DNA from: Anodontia alba
Lineage: Eukaryota; Mollusca; Bivalvia; Lucinida; Lucinidae
NCBI GenBank assembly: GCA_964016985.1
Contig: OZ024823.1
Span: forward strand, 135,614,112 to 135,678,111
Direction: 5' to 3'
DNA length: 64,000 nt
The notes under the pieces were generated by a model, which was given only the letters and a program-made list of their open reading frames with translations, was not told where the DNA came from and searched no databases. Within the stretch, counting starts at the first letter, position 1. Every line of letters begins with the position of its first letter. Shown here piece after piece: positions 41,011-51,726 of the stretch. The position numbers were made by a program, and so were the translations under genes.

Positions 41011-41926
41011 AGTTTTTATTGCTGTTGCCCCTCTTGGGTTCCTCTAATTCTATGTTGCGTAGATAATTGATTAATGATTGTAATTCTTTAATACATATTT
41101 GACACAATAAAAACACAACGTAATCATTAATGTTTTTGCGACATATTTTATGCATCATGGAATCCTGGTGTCGTTTAATTAAGGTAACAGTTTCATTTAA
41201 AAAAGTGAACGCACCTTTGTAAAATTTATTCTTATCGGTCAAATTTCTGGATTGTTTTTCACCCAAAATATGGAAATTCATTATTTCTCTATAAAACTGC
41301 ATGCTGCATATACCCGTTTGAAGCGCGACGCGAGGCTGGAACGTTTTGCTTTCGTTCTTTCAACAGGAGATTAATTTAGCGGAGAACAATTCCTTCCGTG
41401 ATAAACCCTTCACCTTTGTTGGTTTGTTTATTCACCTTTATATCCGAATGTTTAGTGCGGTTGAACGGCTATACAAGATATTGAGATTGTATATTTAATA
41501 GATACGCTTAAAGGGAAAGAACCTTATGCCATATGCGTAGACCAGTCTGCACATCCGTGGTCTCATCATAGTAGGTGTAGAGTATTCCGTTGATTTGGTA
41601 ATAGGGTAATTCAGGGGCCCTGAAGAGACTTTGGGAATGCAAAAGAAGCTGATCTAGGCACCCGTTGTACGCGTATATGGTAATTTTTCCGCGTTGCACA
41701 TCAGTGAATGTATGAATGGGAAGCTGGTACGTTCGCCATGTTTACTTGTCTCGGGCCGTGCTCAAATATGTTATAATGACCATAACTAATGAATCTTTTA
41801 TGTAACTTGAGCACTGCAATAAAATGCTAAGTGCTCACTGTCTCGCAAAGCTGGCAATAAAAAAGCTTGTTATCTTACATTTTATGGCACATTTACTTGA
41901 CTTACTTTCATTGTCGTCTGTGTTAG
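41011..41926. other. Gap: one unexplained frame, otherwise nothing seen
   Basis: A 121-codon minus-strand frame (41302-40937) starts outside the minisatellite and runs into it: 'GAFTFLNETVTLIKRHQDSM' and 'VVFLLCQICIKELQSLINYL'. I recognise no domain. The remainder is unassigned. Confidence 0.3.
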
Positions 41927-41949
41927 GAGAGAGAGAGAGAGAGAGAGAT
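41927..41949. repeat. (GA)n microsatellite
   Basis: Eleven GA units just upstream of the SINE head. Confidence 0.95.
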
Positions 41950-41957
41950 ATTATATA

Positions 41958-42262
41958 GTCTCGGTGGCTCAGTTGGATGTGCCGTCCGACTGGAGACCAG
42001 GAGGTCGCGGGTTCAACCCCCGCCGAGGTCTGCAACATTCTTTCGTGGAGACTGATCATGAAATATTTTCTACGGTCATTCTCTACCTTCCGCTGATTCA
42101 AGAAGGGCAGTTGTCAGTTTCTGGCGAAAGAATGTGCACAATACTGGTTAACCGCTTAGAGGACTAAGCCAGCCCAGTAAACGTGTGGTTAGGTGAACTG
42201 ACCGCGCTCGACATGGCCCCATTGGGTTGACTGGGCCGTAAAACCTCAACACAAACAAACAG
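41958..42262 (+). mobile_element. tRNA-derived SINE, full-length-like
   Basis: 41958-42030 is a tRNA-like head: A box TGGCTCAGTTGG and B box GTTCAACCC match RNA polymerase III consensus exactly. The T-arm stem GCGGG/CCCGC is perfect and the acceptor GTCTCGG pairs with CCGAGGT using two G-U pairs. A body follows ('TTCCGCTGATTCAAGAAGGG', 'TTCTGGCGAAAGAATGTGCA', 'GGTTAACCGCTTAGAGGACT') and a 3' end 'GGGCCGTAAAACCTCAACAC' plus an AAACAAAC tail. A second, truncated copy is at 55759-55947. The anticodon arm does not fold well, so it is not a working tRNA. Confidence 0.9.
41966..42018 (+). promoter_or_regulatory. Internal RNA polymerase III promoter (A and B boxes)
   Basis: TGGCTCAGTTGG at 41965-41976 fits TRGYNNARNNGG. 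GTTCAACCC at 42011-42019 fits GWTCRANNC. Spacing is about 34 bp, as in tRNA genes. Confidence 0.8.
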
Positions 42263-42832
42263 TCAACTGAAATCACCGCATATCCTACCTTTATCATATT
42301 GTCAGCAATAAATTCTTCTCCATGCATAATTCCTGTTATGTGCTGTAAGAATGTAATACATTTTTTATGGCAAAACTTCAGTATTTACACTTAAATACGC
42401 GAAAATGATGTTTAATGCGAGAGAAATCACAGATTAAATATGGCGGCTAAAACGCAGATCAGTCACACATTCATTCGTGTCAATGTCGTAAAAATGTATC
42501 CTTCTATTTCGTTGGCTATACGATTCATTATAGCCAATGAGATCGCTTGCGGCGGCTGACTGGCTTTCCATGTTTGCAGCGGAGTGTATCTGGTCATCAT
42601 ATTTTTCGGAAACTAGGCTGGCAACGGACATAAATTAGCGTCGGTTTTCGGGTTCAACATTAAGCCGATACACTCCGCTGTAGATTTGGGAAACAATTCA
42701 GAAGAATTAAAAAAACTGGCAGTCATTAAAAAAAAGTAGGTTACAACATAAACGTTATGCGGGAAATTGCATGCGTGAGTGTGACCTACTTATGGTTGAT
42801 AACTTTGCTTTCCTTTTCAATTCCACGACGGT
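42263..42832. other. Gap: no supported gene
   Basis: A 65-codon minus-strand frame (42631-42434; 'IGYNESYSQRNRRIHFYDID') has protein-like composition, but no homology, splice sites or downstream exon are recognised. TACACTCCGCTG occurs inverted at 42577 and 42669, bracketing its start. Confidence 0.3.
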
Positions 42833-43042
42833 GTGTTGGGCCTCAGATTGTATCCTGGTCCTTTCTCAGTCTATTCTCAGAAGGTTGACGTCTACCTAGT
42901 GCTGCCTATGGTCGGGCCTATCGTTGTAAAACGTGTGGTTTACTTTACGCTGGCTTCAGAATTCAGTGGAGCCCTCCATGTTTGTTTAATTGGACTGTTG
43001 TGCTTATTGGTGTTTTACTGTGATATTTTACTGATAAGGTGA
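42833..43042 (+). CDS. Candidate exon, unidentified (weak)
   Basis: A 69-codon frame with a hydrophobic C-terminus ('GALHVCLIGLLCLLVFYCDI') ends across a consensus splice donor, AAG|GTGAGT (43038-43046). No matching downstream coding exon is visible, because the duplicated segment that follows has stops in all frames. It could be an exon of an unrecognised gene, a non-coding RNA, or chance. Confidence 0.2.
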   Translation: MLGLRLYPGPFSVYSQKVDVYLVLPMVGPIVVKRVVYFTLASEFSGALHVCLIGLLCLLVFYCDILLIR

Positions 43043-43046
43043 GTTA

Positions 43047-43423
43047 TAGCTTGCCATTGTTTGTTCCTCATCTCTCCTTCTCTTGGTGTCTCGTGATTAT
43101 CCTCAATAACTAGATCTATATTTCTACTGCGATGTTTCAATGATTTTTTCAGGATCCTAGGCAGTCCAAACTTATGTTAGTAATTTTGAGCGGTATCAGA
43201 ACTTAGGACGAGATACGATCGAGTAAGTCTCAAGTCATATAGCTTGCCATTGTTTGTTCCTCATCTCTCCTTCTCTTGGTGTCTCGTGATTATCCTCAAT
43301 AACTAGATCTATATTTCTACTGCGATGTTTCAATGATTTTTTCAGGACCCTAGGCAGTCCAAACTTATGTTTGTAATTTTGAGCGGTATCAGAACTTAGG
43401 ACGAGATACGATCGAGTAAGTCT
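43047..43423 (+). repeat. Recent 193-bp tandem duplication
   Basis: 43047-43231 and 43240-43423 are almost identical ('TAGCTTGCCATTGTTTGTTC' ... 'ACGAGATACGATCGAGTAAG'), with differences such as GGATCC/GGACCC and TTAGTAA/TTTGTAA. Each copy contains TTTTTTCAG|GA and, about 70 bp later, CGA|GTAAGT, so each could be read as a small exon with splice sites. Confidence 0.9.
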
Positions 43424-43511
43424 AATTTAATTCCACAGTAGTTGTTTCTGTTGACTGTTCCCAGGCGATTTCTCTGCTGCATGTTTTCTTTGTACGCCAG
43501 TTACTGCATCT

Positions 43512-43835
43512 CATTACGAAAACACGCCTATTCAAATATATAGAAAATTTCACCTAAAAAAAAAAAAAAAAAAAAAAACAAACAAAAAAAAAAAAAAAAC
43601 AAAAAAAAAAACAACAACAACAAAAAACCTGGAAAATTTTCAGATAAAAAATTCTGATATTTTTCATATATCTGCTCAAAACATAGATTATGGGTAATGG
43701 CGGTTCTAACGAGTACCCACAATCTATGTTTTTTTAGCAAAATAAGAAAAAATGTATACCCCTGTAAATCCCAGTTTTACTGTATAAAAGTTAGGTTTAA
43801 GGGGATCAAAATTATACAGGCGTGTTTTCGTTATG
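43512..43835 (+). mobile_element. Family E MITE, copy 4, with poly(A) expansion
   Basis: CATTACGAAAACACGCCTAT ... CAGGCGTGTTTTCGTTATG. An A/C-rich tract of about 72 bp (43556-43627) sits where other copies have 'CCACCAAAAAATGAAAATTT'. Only the right half of the central palindrome (GGCGGTTCTAACGAGTACCC) survives. Confidence 0.85.
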
Positions 43836-43890
43836 TTCTCGTTATGTCTTGTCTTGGTTTATTCTAAGTTCTTCTTTCGGCACGGGCAGT

Positions 43891-44392
43891 AATCTCGTCA
43901 CTCATGGCCAGTTGTTATGCAAAGGAATAAGTGACGCGAATATCCGGACATGAGAAGCGCGAGACAGAAAGGTGGCTATTTCAGGCTGGTTGTCGACAAT
44001 CTAGGGCTTTTGTCGTCTAGGAGAGCGTTATTTTAAAAATCGGAGAATGCTATACTGCGCGGAATTAAATTCCCTGCAACCCAGCACCAAAATTTACGTA
44101 AAAATATATGGCTACGGTTCCTAGAATTTATTTCATTCTGGCGACAATCGCTCCGAATTTGATGTTTTTTTTTTGACGATTAACCCATTAAAATTAATGT
44201 TTTCAGCCATATCTGCATCTTGCGTAACGACTTGAATTGGACAGACGCCGTCACTTGGCATGCGTATTACAATCATAACAATGCAAACCATGAATGCAAC
44301 CAACACGAACGGAAAAAAATGCTAAATTTATAGGGCAGAATGAGAAGCGCGTGCGGTTATGAGTGACGAGATATTTTATGAGTGACGAGAGC
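43891..44392 (+). mobile_element. Unclassified TIR element W, copy 1
   Basis: Ends ATCTCGTCACTCATGG and CCnn-type ATGAGTGACGAG in inverted orientation, with a second ATGAGTGACGAGAG 20 bp further out. The interior (TTCATTCTGGCGACAATCGC, AACGACTTGAATTGGACAGA) is about 80-85% identical, inverted, to 46541-47000. A coding-like segment 'NVFSHICILRNDLNWTDAV' is present but interrupted by a stop. Confidence 0.8.
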
Positions 44393-44540
44393 AGCGAAAT
44401 TGGAAATAGATGTATGTTTCAGTTCGTAAAACAAATGCTTATTTCAAAAATATTTTAAAAAGTAAGTACTTATCTTGGCATTTAATGCCCCTAGAGGTGC
44501 GGATCCAGGAGAATTTCCGAGGGAGTTCGATTTAATCATA

Positions 44541-44665
44541 TTACCGTACATACTCTACGTATTCGGACAGATAGGCCTGAGCAAACAGTGTAGACCCAGA
44601 TAAGACGCCATAGGACATTGTTTGCCACTCACTCAGCAATTTTACAAACATTAACAGGTAGCGAA
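44541..44665 (-). mobile_element. Family B MITE, right half, reverse orientation
   Basis: TACCGTACATACTCTACG, GTATTCGGACAGATAGGCCT, GCAAACAGTGTAGACCCAGA, then after a deleted hairpin core GTTTGCCACTCACTCAGCAA. It matches the complement of 29480-29639. Confidence 0.7.
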
Positions 44666-45148
44666 ATTTGTTGATTTTTGAAGATAAGGAGAAGGAAAAG
44701 TGTCCGAAATCCATCAGATTTATCCAAAATTTCCAATGTAAATGAAATTTCGAGTCAAAGGTAGATTCGACCGAACCCTCCGACCCCGTTTGAATCCGCC
44801 ACTGCATTCTATTTATTAAAATCAAATTAGTATGCGATTGGGTAGGGGGAAATACCCTTAAAATTAAGCAAAGAGGACATGCTAGCAATATTTTTTATTC
44901 GTCCCAAATGAAAGCTGAGCTGAAGTTTCCGTTCTGAACGGTTGTGCTTTTGATTGCTGATTTTAAAATTTCTTCCCTTACACGAACTTAGTGTATAGGT
45001 AACCCATTTATAAGGAAACAAGATGGGTAGAGCACCAATCAAGTTTTAGGCAAATCATACACGTTAAAGGGACTGCACGTGGGCCCATTCAACGTTGCGT
45101 CACATCTGACGTCACGAAAGAATGCAAACAAATTGTTGAGCATGTAAG
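44666..45148. other. Gap: no recognisable gene
   Basis: Short overlapping frames on the minus strand only; nothing recognised. Confidence 0.35.
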
Positions 45149-45189
45149 CCCCCCCTCCCCACCCCCCCCCCCTCTCTCTCTCTCTCTCT
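45149..45189. repeat. C-rich and (CT)n simple repeat
   Basis: CCCCCCTCCCCACCCCCCCCCC followed by about 10 CT units. Confidence 0.9.
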
Positions 45190-45432
45190 GTTGGAAAGGA
45201 CAATGTGACGCTCCTGAATTCATTGTAATTGAGCTTATCTTGCTCTGTCTTTTATTGTCTTGTCTTGTGTGTATTGTTTGATGTTGTCTTTTATCTGTCT
45301 CCATGTGTTTATGTAAGGTCTTGTGTGTTATTTCCTGAATTTTTGTCTTACTTATTCTCCTCTGATTCTCCTTGGAATGTTTAGCCCAATTGAGCTGATA
45401 AGATCAGGAACAGATGTATAGGACGAAAAATC

Positions 45433-45436
<4 letters not shown>
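45190..45436. other. Gap: T-rich, no gene
   Basis: 'TTGTCTTGTCTTGTGTG'-like T/G-rich sequence, possibly retroelement 3' UTR composition, not assignable. Confidence 0.3.

Positions 45437-45487
<51 letters not shown>
45437..45487. repeat. (CT)n microsatellite
   Basis: About 25 CT units. Confidence 0.95.
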
Positions 45488-45491
<4 letters not shown>

Positions 45492-45944
45492 CACAAGCAC
45501 ATGTTATATTAAACGGAGGTTCCGAGAATCTCATTTGCGGATAAATAGAATATGCATTCTAAAGCTTGACTCTTCGGTTAACTGTCTGCTTCCGACATGG
45601 TCATACCAAGAATTTAAAATAGAAGTAGATCTTTTGATCAAGTGGTAAAAGTGACTAAAATCAACGATGTCCGAAACTGTACTTTGGCATTAAAATTGAA
45701 GGCCTACGAGGATCCTAAAAGCACAATAGCCTATTTGAAATACACGTGCACGCATGTCGCCCTGTCCACGTTCTCTTTCCAGATAATCTCCTAAATTGCT
45801 ATTTTGTCAAGCGTTTTAATATAGGTAGCAATTTATAAACGCTTTTTGGCCTATACCAAATACATTTTTATTTAAACGTAGTGACTGTGCACTTTATCGA
45901 TAAGTTTTCAAATATTCTTTCTATTACAATGAATACTGTAATTT

Positions 45945-46210
45945 CATTACGAAAACACGCATATTCAAATATATTGAAAATTTTACCACCAAAAAATGAA
46001 AATTTTCAGATAAAATTTGTTGATATTTTTCATATTTCTGCTCAAAACATAGATTGTGGGTACTCGTTAGAACCGCCTCGCCGAGGCGGTTCTAACGAGT
46101 ACTCACAATCTATGTTTTGAGCAGAAATAAGAAAAATAATGTATACCCCTGTAAACCCCAGTTTTACTATATAAAAGTGGGGTTTAAGGGGGTCAAAATT
46201 ATATAGGCAT
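45945..46210 (+). mobile_element. Family E MITE, best-preserved copy (5)
   Basis: CATTACGAAAACACGCATAT left end, and a fully intact central palindrome at about 46035-46120: CATAGATTGTGGGTACTCGT TAGAACCGCCTCG meeting its complement. The right interior is AACCCCAGTTTTACTATATA and the element ends 'AAAATTATATAGGCAT'. The right terminal TIR is clipped. Reference for the family. Flanks and contents are non-coding. Confidence 0.9.
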
Positions 46211-46540
46211 AAACAAAAAGTTTACATCCGGTTTTAGAGGCATAACTGACAGAAAGTACATGTTGCATCCGTATTTAGAGCAGATATGTATTTTGTTCAT
46301 TATTTTTTCTTCCTTGATATCTATATGTAGTATTAATATGCTAAATTTCCCGGATGTATGAAATGAAGATACTCTCAAAATATTATTTTTTTCTGTTCAT
46401 GCGAACAGATTTCATTCGGAACTTTTTTACTAGAACTTAAATTTGTATCTGATAAAAGATGGAATTGTATTAAGATCCTTTACAAATATTTGCAACAAGC
46501 ACTGACTCGGAATCCCATTTTTTTGTTTTCATTTTGTCAA

Positions 46541-47000
46541 CTCTCGTGACTCATATCCTGGTCTCGTCACTCATAACCGCACGCGCTGCTCATTTTGCCC
46601 TACAATTTTAACATTTTTCCGTTTTTGTTGGTTGCATTGATGGTGTGCATTGTTATGATTGTAATACGTATGCCAAATGACGGCGTCTGTCCAATTCAAG
46701 TCGTTACGCAATATGCAGATATGGCTGAAAACATTAATTTTAATGGGTAAATCATCAAAAAAGGCACCAAATTCGGAGCGATTGTCGCCAGAATGAAACA
46801 AATTCCAGGAACCATAGCTATATTTTGCCGTAAATTTTGGTGCTGGGTTGTAGGGAATTTAATTTCTCGCAGTATAGCATTCTCCGATTTTTAAAATAAC
46901 GCCTTTCTAGCTGCCTTTTTAGCTCGCGCTACTCATGATGTCCGGATATTCGCGTCACTTATTTCTTTGCATAACAATTGGCCATGAGTGACGAGATTAC
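46541..47000 (-). mobile_element. Unclassified TIR element W, copy 2 (inverted)
   Basis: Ends CTCTCGTGACTCATATCC, then CTCGTCACTCATAACC at 46563, and GGCCATGAGTGACGAGAT at 46983. The minus-strand frame 46801-46571 is open: 'FHSGDNRSEFGAFFDDLPIK', 'ICILRNDLNWTDAVIWHTYY'. The same residues are legible with one stop in copy 1, so it may derive from a transposon protein; no domain recognised. Doubling of the end motif occurs on the same side in both copies. Confidence 0.8.
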
Positions 47001-47168
47001 TTCCTGTGTTTCGGTGCCTCGGGAAAGCTGTGCTTCGAGATGATGACCTTTCCTGCGAATTTTATTCATATTTTCATTGGTTTGAAACATGTATGGTTTT
47101 CAGATATTCGCAATTACTAAGGCTAATCAATGAATTCGCGAATTTTCTCCATAGTATTTTCATTTATT

Positions 47169-47233
47169 AAAAAAAAAAACAAAAAAAACAAAACAAAACA
47201 ACAACAACAAAAAAACAACAACAAAACAACAAC
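47169..47233. repeat. A/C-rich simple repeat
   Basis: Poly(A) grading into (CAA)n. Confidence 0.9.
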
Positions 47234-47571
47234 ATATTTTTCATAATATACAGAGAGAAATAAATCAGCTTGTCGTCGATAACGTCATGGATCGGCTATG
47301 TCGACACAAATCAGACACAAAGTCATTTATACAAGGCTTCATAAGGAAGTATATATACTATTCAAATTTTATTTCTTCACCTGGGATAGCAGAATGTATC
47401 GATAGCAAGATATTTTAATTACAACTGATGGTTTTACAGATACTGGGAATAGAATAGACTTGTCTCCGACAAGACGCTACACTAATTGAAGCAGGCAGCC
47501 CATAAAGCAGTTAAGGCACTGCTTTACTTTATCCAAATATATCGCATTATAAGGATTAAACATGTTGTTTA

Positions 47572-47670
47572 TGCATTAACATCCGCCAGGTCCCGAGGGA
47601 GGTGTTGAAAACCGCGGCCGGAGGCCGCGGTTTTCAACACCTCCCTAGGGACCTGGCGAATGTTAATGCA
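47572..47670. mobile_element. Long near-perfect palindrome (family V)
   Basis: About 47-bp arms: TGCATTAACATCCGCCAGGT ... AAAACCGCGGCC and its complement ending TGTTAATGCA, loop GGA. Three or so mismatches. GC-rich inner stem next to AT-rich DNA. Confidence 0.9.
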
Positions 47671-49030
47671 TTGAAAAACCGTGTTCGATCGCTATAATTG
47701 CACAAAAACTGAAAACATTTGCTACATTTCGAGTTATTTTTTGCACTATTTTGTTTCGCCTTTTCACCGATGTCTCGCGAACGCAATTTCCACGGAATAT
47801 ACTCGTTCTAGGGCAGGGCAGTTCACATCTCGTAACGGCAGCAAATCTGTGGCCCCGATCGATCATATGAAAAGTTGCATAGCCGTGCATTCACTGCGCG
47901 TGAACTGCCTTGTTAATACACGGCTTTTCGCCAGTTAATGCACGGCTGTTAATAACGTGCGGCACTGCTTTTTTATGCAATAATATATTTTAATATAAGC
48001 CGCGTCACGAAAACCAAGCCAACAACACCTGACGTGATCTTTGTTGCGCATCGATATATGCTATAATAGCCAATGAGCCTGACAGCGGACAGCACAGGCC
48101 TTGATCAGACTGCTGATGTGCAGATTTTTCGGGGTCTTTGCTATCCGCTTATGCTCCTAGGATACATAAGTAGTATGTCACGTGGCGCCTCATCTCGGTC
48201 AGACAAATATACCAAAACTCGGATGCTCGAAAATGACTTAAAATAGGGAAATATTTTATGATTTACTCCGTAAACATTATTTATGACCAGTTTTTCTTTA
48301 AATTTCGCGTTTGCATGGCAGTTCCTGTTTTCCATCTAAAATCATACACGAAAGTAAGATTGTACTGCTATGCTACTCAGCAACAGTTTAGTTGTCTTGG
48401 CTTCTTCATATATCTCACCTACTAAAAATGCGGAGTTAAATTTATACATTCTGGTAAGCACCAAGTACGTGCTACTACTGATTTTGTATTAAGCCTCATT
48501 GTATCACATTTAGGACAGTGTTGTTAAAAATTAGGGACTGTTGTTCGCCAAGGTCGTCACTTTTTGCGATGGTCGTTAATGTTTGGCGATGGTCGTCACG
48601 TTTTGTCTGCTGACTTGCAGTTTGCCCTGGGAGCATCGCTTTTATATGCAGTCAAGGAGATAAACTGTCGTTTCATCATTCGAATGCCCGGTTATTTGTA
48701 ATAAACGCGTATTGAGTACGCCAGTATTAATCGATCCCACTTTGCACATTGCTATATCACTATATTCTTATTATATTTGAATATCCAATTTTAATATAAG
48801 TTAGACACAGAACATTTGGAGAGATATAGCTATCAAAGTGTTACAGACGTTGAATTTTAAATGCCATAAAATGAATAGCTGTGCCATGGAAAAGGAGAAT
48901 GCAATGTACAGATTGCCAAGACTAAAGCCACCTAACATAGGCCTCGGAAAGTAACCTGTATGAAACATGGATTTAGGAAGTTATTCTTTCACCAATGTTA
49001 TGAACAGGCTTATGAACACCATATTCTCGC
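47671..49030. other. Gap: mostly nothing recognisable
   Basis: 47671-47960 is slightly GC-rich and may be the body of the element owning the palindrome. A weak family D trace lies at 48080-48170 ('CTTGATCAGACTGCTGATGT'). Direct repetition of 'GATGGTCGT' words occurs at 48545-48600. No gene supported. Confidence 0.4.
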
Positions 49031-49196
49031 CACTGTAGTTGGCATGAATATAAATGAAGATACTCAGGAAATGTCACGAAGCACACACTTCACGAGGCAC
49101 CAAAACAAGGTGAGCTGAGGAACAAATAATGACAAAACAAACGCCACACATATAACACCAACGCACAAACATAGAATTTCGACAGAGGAACCGCTG
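49031..49196 (+). repeat. Family S repeat, copy
   Basis: 'AAATGAAGATACTCAGGAAA', 'CACGAGGCACCAAAACAAGG', 'AACAAATAATGACAAAACAA' and 'GACAGAGGAACCGC' match 56660-56920 and 61515-61680. It is interrupted at 49197 by MITE A4. Confidence 0.7.
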
Positions 49197-49336
49197 AAGA
49201 AGCCAACTGATCTGGATCTGCACTGTTTGCCATTAAGTACGTGAATTTATATCAATAATCAGGATCAAGTAATCTGATTGGCTGAAAATAAGAAATGGGT
49301 GTGGCATCTTAATTTATTCAGCATGACAAGTGTTAA
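49197..49336 (+). mobile_element. Family A MITE, copy 4, left part missing
   Basis: It starts abruptly at the hairpin centre (AAGCCAACTGATCTGGATCT) and continues to GCATGACAAGTGTTAA. The whole left half up to the hairpin axis is absent. Confidence 0.8.
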
Positions 49337-49560
49337 TTCTGATGCAGCTCCAAATTACAAATATATATTTGGTCTGCATAGAGGATCTCTACCTAATCTG
49401 TGAAACATCAAAGTGAAGCTTTTATACTCAGAAATACTGTGATGAAATAAAGCAAACGGCTCAATGGCGATTTGAAACCATAACAAATAAATCACTAGAC
49501 CACAGACATTGACTATTTAATATGTTCCCAATGTATCTCCTTAATTTATAGTTAAAGCTA
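49337..49560 (+). repeat. Family S downstream segment
   Basis: 'GATGCAGCTCCAAATTACAA', 'TATATTTGGTCTGCATAGAG' and 'TGAAACATCAAAGTGAAG' match 27668-27770 and 61740-61780, where they also follow family S. Confidence 0.6.
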
Positions 49561-50154
49561 GGGTAGGTAGGGATCTACACTATAAGGAGAATTGTCAGAA
49601 TATTGCAGGTTTTAATCCAGTTTTATAATATGCTTGTTTCTCTGTTACAGTTCGTCTTTGTTCGTGTGTAGGTAGGTTCATATATTTGGGCAAAGTCAAG
49701 CAAAAATGTGTCTTCGAATTTGCGCAAAATGCACATATTCAGATTCATCTAGCACATACGCAAAGTCACTATTGTAGTATTCCTGCGTCCACATAATCGA
49801 ATGATGTAATCTGTGATTTTGATCGTATAGCGACAGGAGAATGCATTTCATCGTCAATCCCTGGGTAGGAAATAATGAAACTTGCATTGGATGTTCAGAG
49901 TTTATGTTTGAACTATGGTTGCTCCAAAAAAGTACCAATGTAACGAACGAAGGCGGTGTTACAAGTGATCTAACATGATACCGCTTTTGTACGCCAAAGA
50001 ACCAGATAAATGTGTGTTTTAATCTTCTCATGTATCTGAAAGTAGATTTGTTTCCGAATCAGCTTTTGTAAAATGACCACAATCCCGATTTCGTTTTATG
50101 TTTTACAATATACCTTTATTTGTATGCATGATGTTCATTTCTGACCATGCGTTC
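49561..50154. other. Gap: one unexplained frame
   Basis: A 111-codon minus-strand frame (50031-49696) has no recognisable domain. Nothing else seen. Confidence 0.3.
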
Positions 50155-50185
50155 ATTACGAAAATATGCGTTTATTGAAATTTAA
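50155..50185. mobile_element. Solo family E terminal repeat
   Basis: CATTACGAAAATATGCGTTT resembles the family E left end, but no element body follows. Confidence 0.4.
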
Positions 50186-50518
50186 GGTTCATCGCATTTC
50201 CAGTGCGGCGTTTGTAAAAAAATACAAAAGACATAGAAATGCGATCGATACACTGGAAACAAAACTTCCGTTATGAACAATTGAAGGCCGGAGTTTATTA
50301 TGTATCCTAAGTCTGGTGAAGGACTTTCTGTTGGCAAATATGGCATTTGAACTACGCCACGCGTTTCTGTGATCCAATTATCACGTTCACAACAAGACTA
50401 TAAGCGAAGGTCTGAATGGAGGGTGGGGAGGGAAGTGAGGGCGGTGGTGTTGAGGAACCAAACAATTCGCTATTTATTAAAATTTTAGTCCTTTAATCAA
50501 TCATCGATAAAGCTATTG

Positions 50519-50520
<2 letters not shown>

Positions 50521-50554
<34 letters not shown>
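50521..50554. repeat. Poly(A) tract
   Basis: Thirty-four consecutive A. Confidence 0.95.
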
Positions 50555-50557
<3 letters not shown>

Positions 50558-51054
50558 AAATGTTTTGGATTTGTTTGGGGGCTTAATCGTTAAATTCTAC
50601 ATTACAAAATCAGTAGTCACTAACTTATCAGGCCAAATATCAGTAGTCAGTAAAAAACAATAGTGAGTAAAAAAAAACAAGGCCATTAATCAGTAGTCAA
50701 TAAACACAGTCCAGACCCTCATCAGAGGATTGCGTGTTCAGTGTTTGACAAAAGTCACCCTGTGATTCGGGGAGATATGCGATATCGAGGAAAATCAAAG
50801 ATAGCAACCGGTGTCGACCAAAATATTTTCGTTTAGGCACAATTGGATACCAAAGGGAATATCCATGGGAAGTTTCAAAGGAAGCCGCACAGTGGTATAG
50901 CATATGAGCTAACGAGGCTACAACACTGGAAGTCAATAGGCGAATTTCAGTTTTTAACCCCTTCAACCCCTGAGATTCTAAAATGACTTTTCCATCTCAG
51001 AATTTGAAGACAACCATTGTTGCAAATAGGGGTTTCAGTCAAAAATCAATAACA
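50555..51054. other. Gap: one unexplained frame
   Basis: An 89-codon minus-strand frame (50966-50697) includes 'SHGYSLWYPIVPKRKYFG'. Composition is plausible for protein, but I recognise nothing and see no splice context. Confidence 0.3.
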
Positions 51055-51350
51055 GAATGGCAAACAGTGTAGATCCTGTTGAGACGGCTCATGAAGCATA
51101 TAAGCCACAACGTCAAAAACATACCTTCGGACATGCGCGCCACGCGAAAATTCAAATCAGCATGTGCATTCGCGCAGTCGGATCAGAATCTTCCCTTGGC
51201 GCATTTCGGATACCCAAGGATGCAAATTTTCGTCACGCGGACAACGAAGACTGATTAGACTGCGCGGATGCCCAGGCTGATGTATGTCTTCGTTGGGTGC
51301 ATAAGTCAGAAGGTCCGTTTTCTCACGTTGTGGCTCATATGATTCCTGTG
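51055..51350. mobile_element. Hairpin half-module joined to family D MITE
   Basis: 51055-51092 is a left arm only (GGCAAACAGTGTAGATCCTG). From 51093 family D follows: 'CAAAAACATACCTTCGGACA', 'CACGCGGACAACGAAGACTG', 'TTAGACTGCGCGGATGCCCA', 'GAAGGTCCGTTTTCTCACGT'. It is one of the two longest family D copies. Confidence 0.7.
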
Positions 51351-51377
51351 AATCAGTTATAGTGACCTAATTATTGT

Positions 51378-51726
51378 TAAACCTCAAAGACTCGAACACC
51401 GCTGGCTCGTTTACCATGGCTAATTCGAACTCGGCTTTGAGTCCCTAAGAAATTATCTTGATAGCCCAAGAAAGCAAATATTATGGATATTTTAGCGAAA
51501 TTTTCATATTTTGTCATGAAATGTATGTTGTGTGTACGCCTTAGAACCTCCTGCGAGGCGCTTCTAAGGATTACACACAACATACCATAATTGTATAGAA
51601 AATTGAAAATATTAACCTGTTATCGTCATTTGCTTCCTGATCTGGCACCATGATTGATCCTCAGTGGCTCGAACTACTCATATCTCGAATGAGTTTCCAT
51701 GACCCCAAAGATGTTCGAGTCTATAC
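51378..51726 (+). mobile_element. Family F MITE, copy 3
   Basis: TTAAACCTCAAAGACTCGAA ... CCCCAAAGATGTTCGAGTCT. The centre has 'TTAGAACCTCCTGCGAGGCG' 'CTTCTAA', a decayed version of the shared palindrome. Interior 'CTTGATAGCCCAAGAAAGCA' is as in copy 1. Confidence 0.8.

Noticed and set aside
40937..41302. 121-codon minus-strand gene
   Set aside because: A large part overlaps the 58-bp minisatellite, there is no recognisable domain, and the composition is that of AT-rich DNA.
41958..42030. Functional tRNA gene
   Set aside because: The A and B boxes are good, but the anticodon arm does not pair properly and the sequence continues into a SINE body repeated elsewhere.
42434..42631. 65-codon minus-strand first exon
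   Set aside because: Plausible composition only; no donor, no downstream exon and inverted TACACTCCGCTG words suggest repeat context.
45352..45534. Arg-Glu dipeptide protein frame
   Set aside because: It is a translation of the (CT)n microsatellite.
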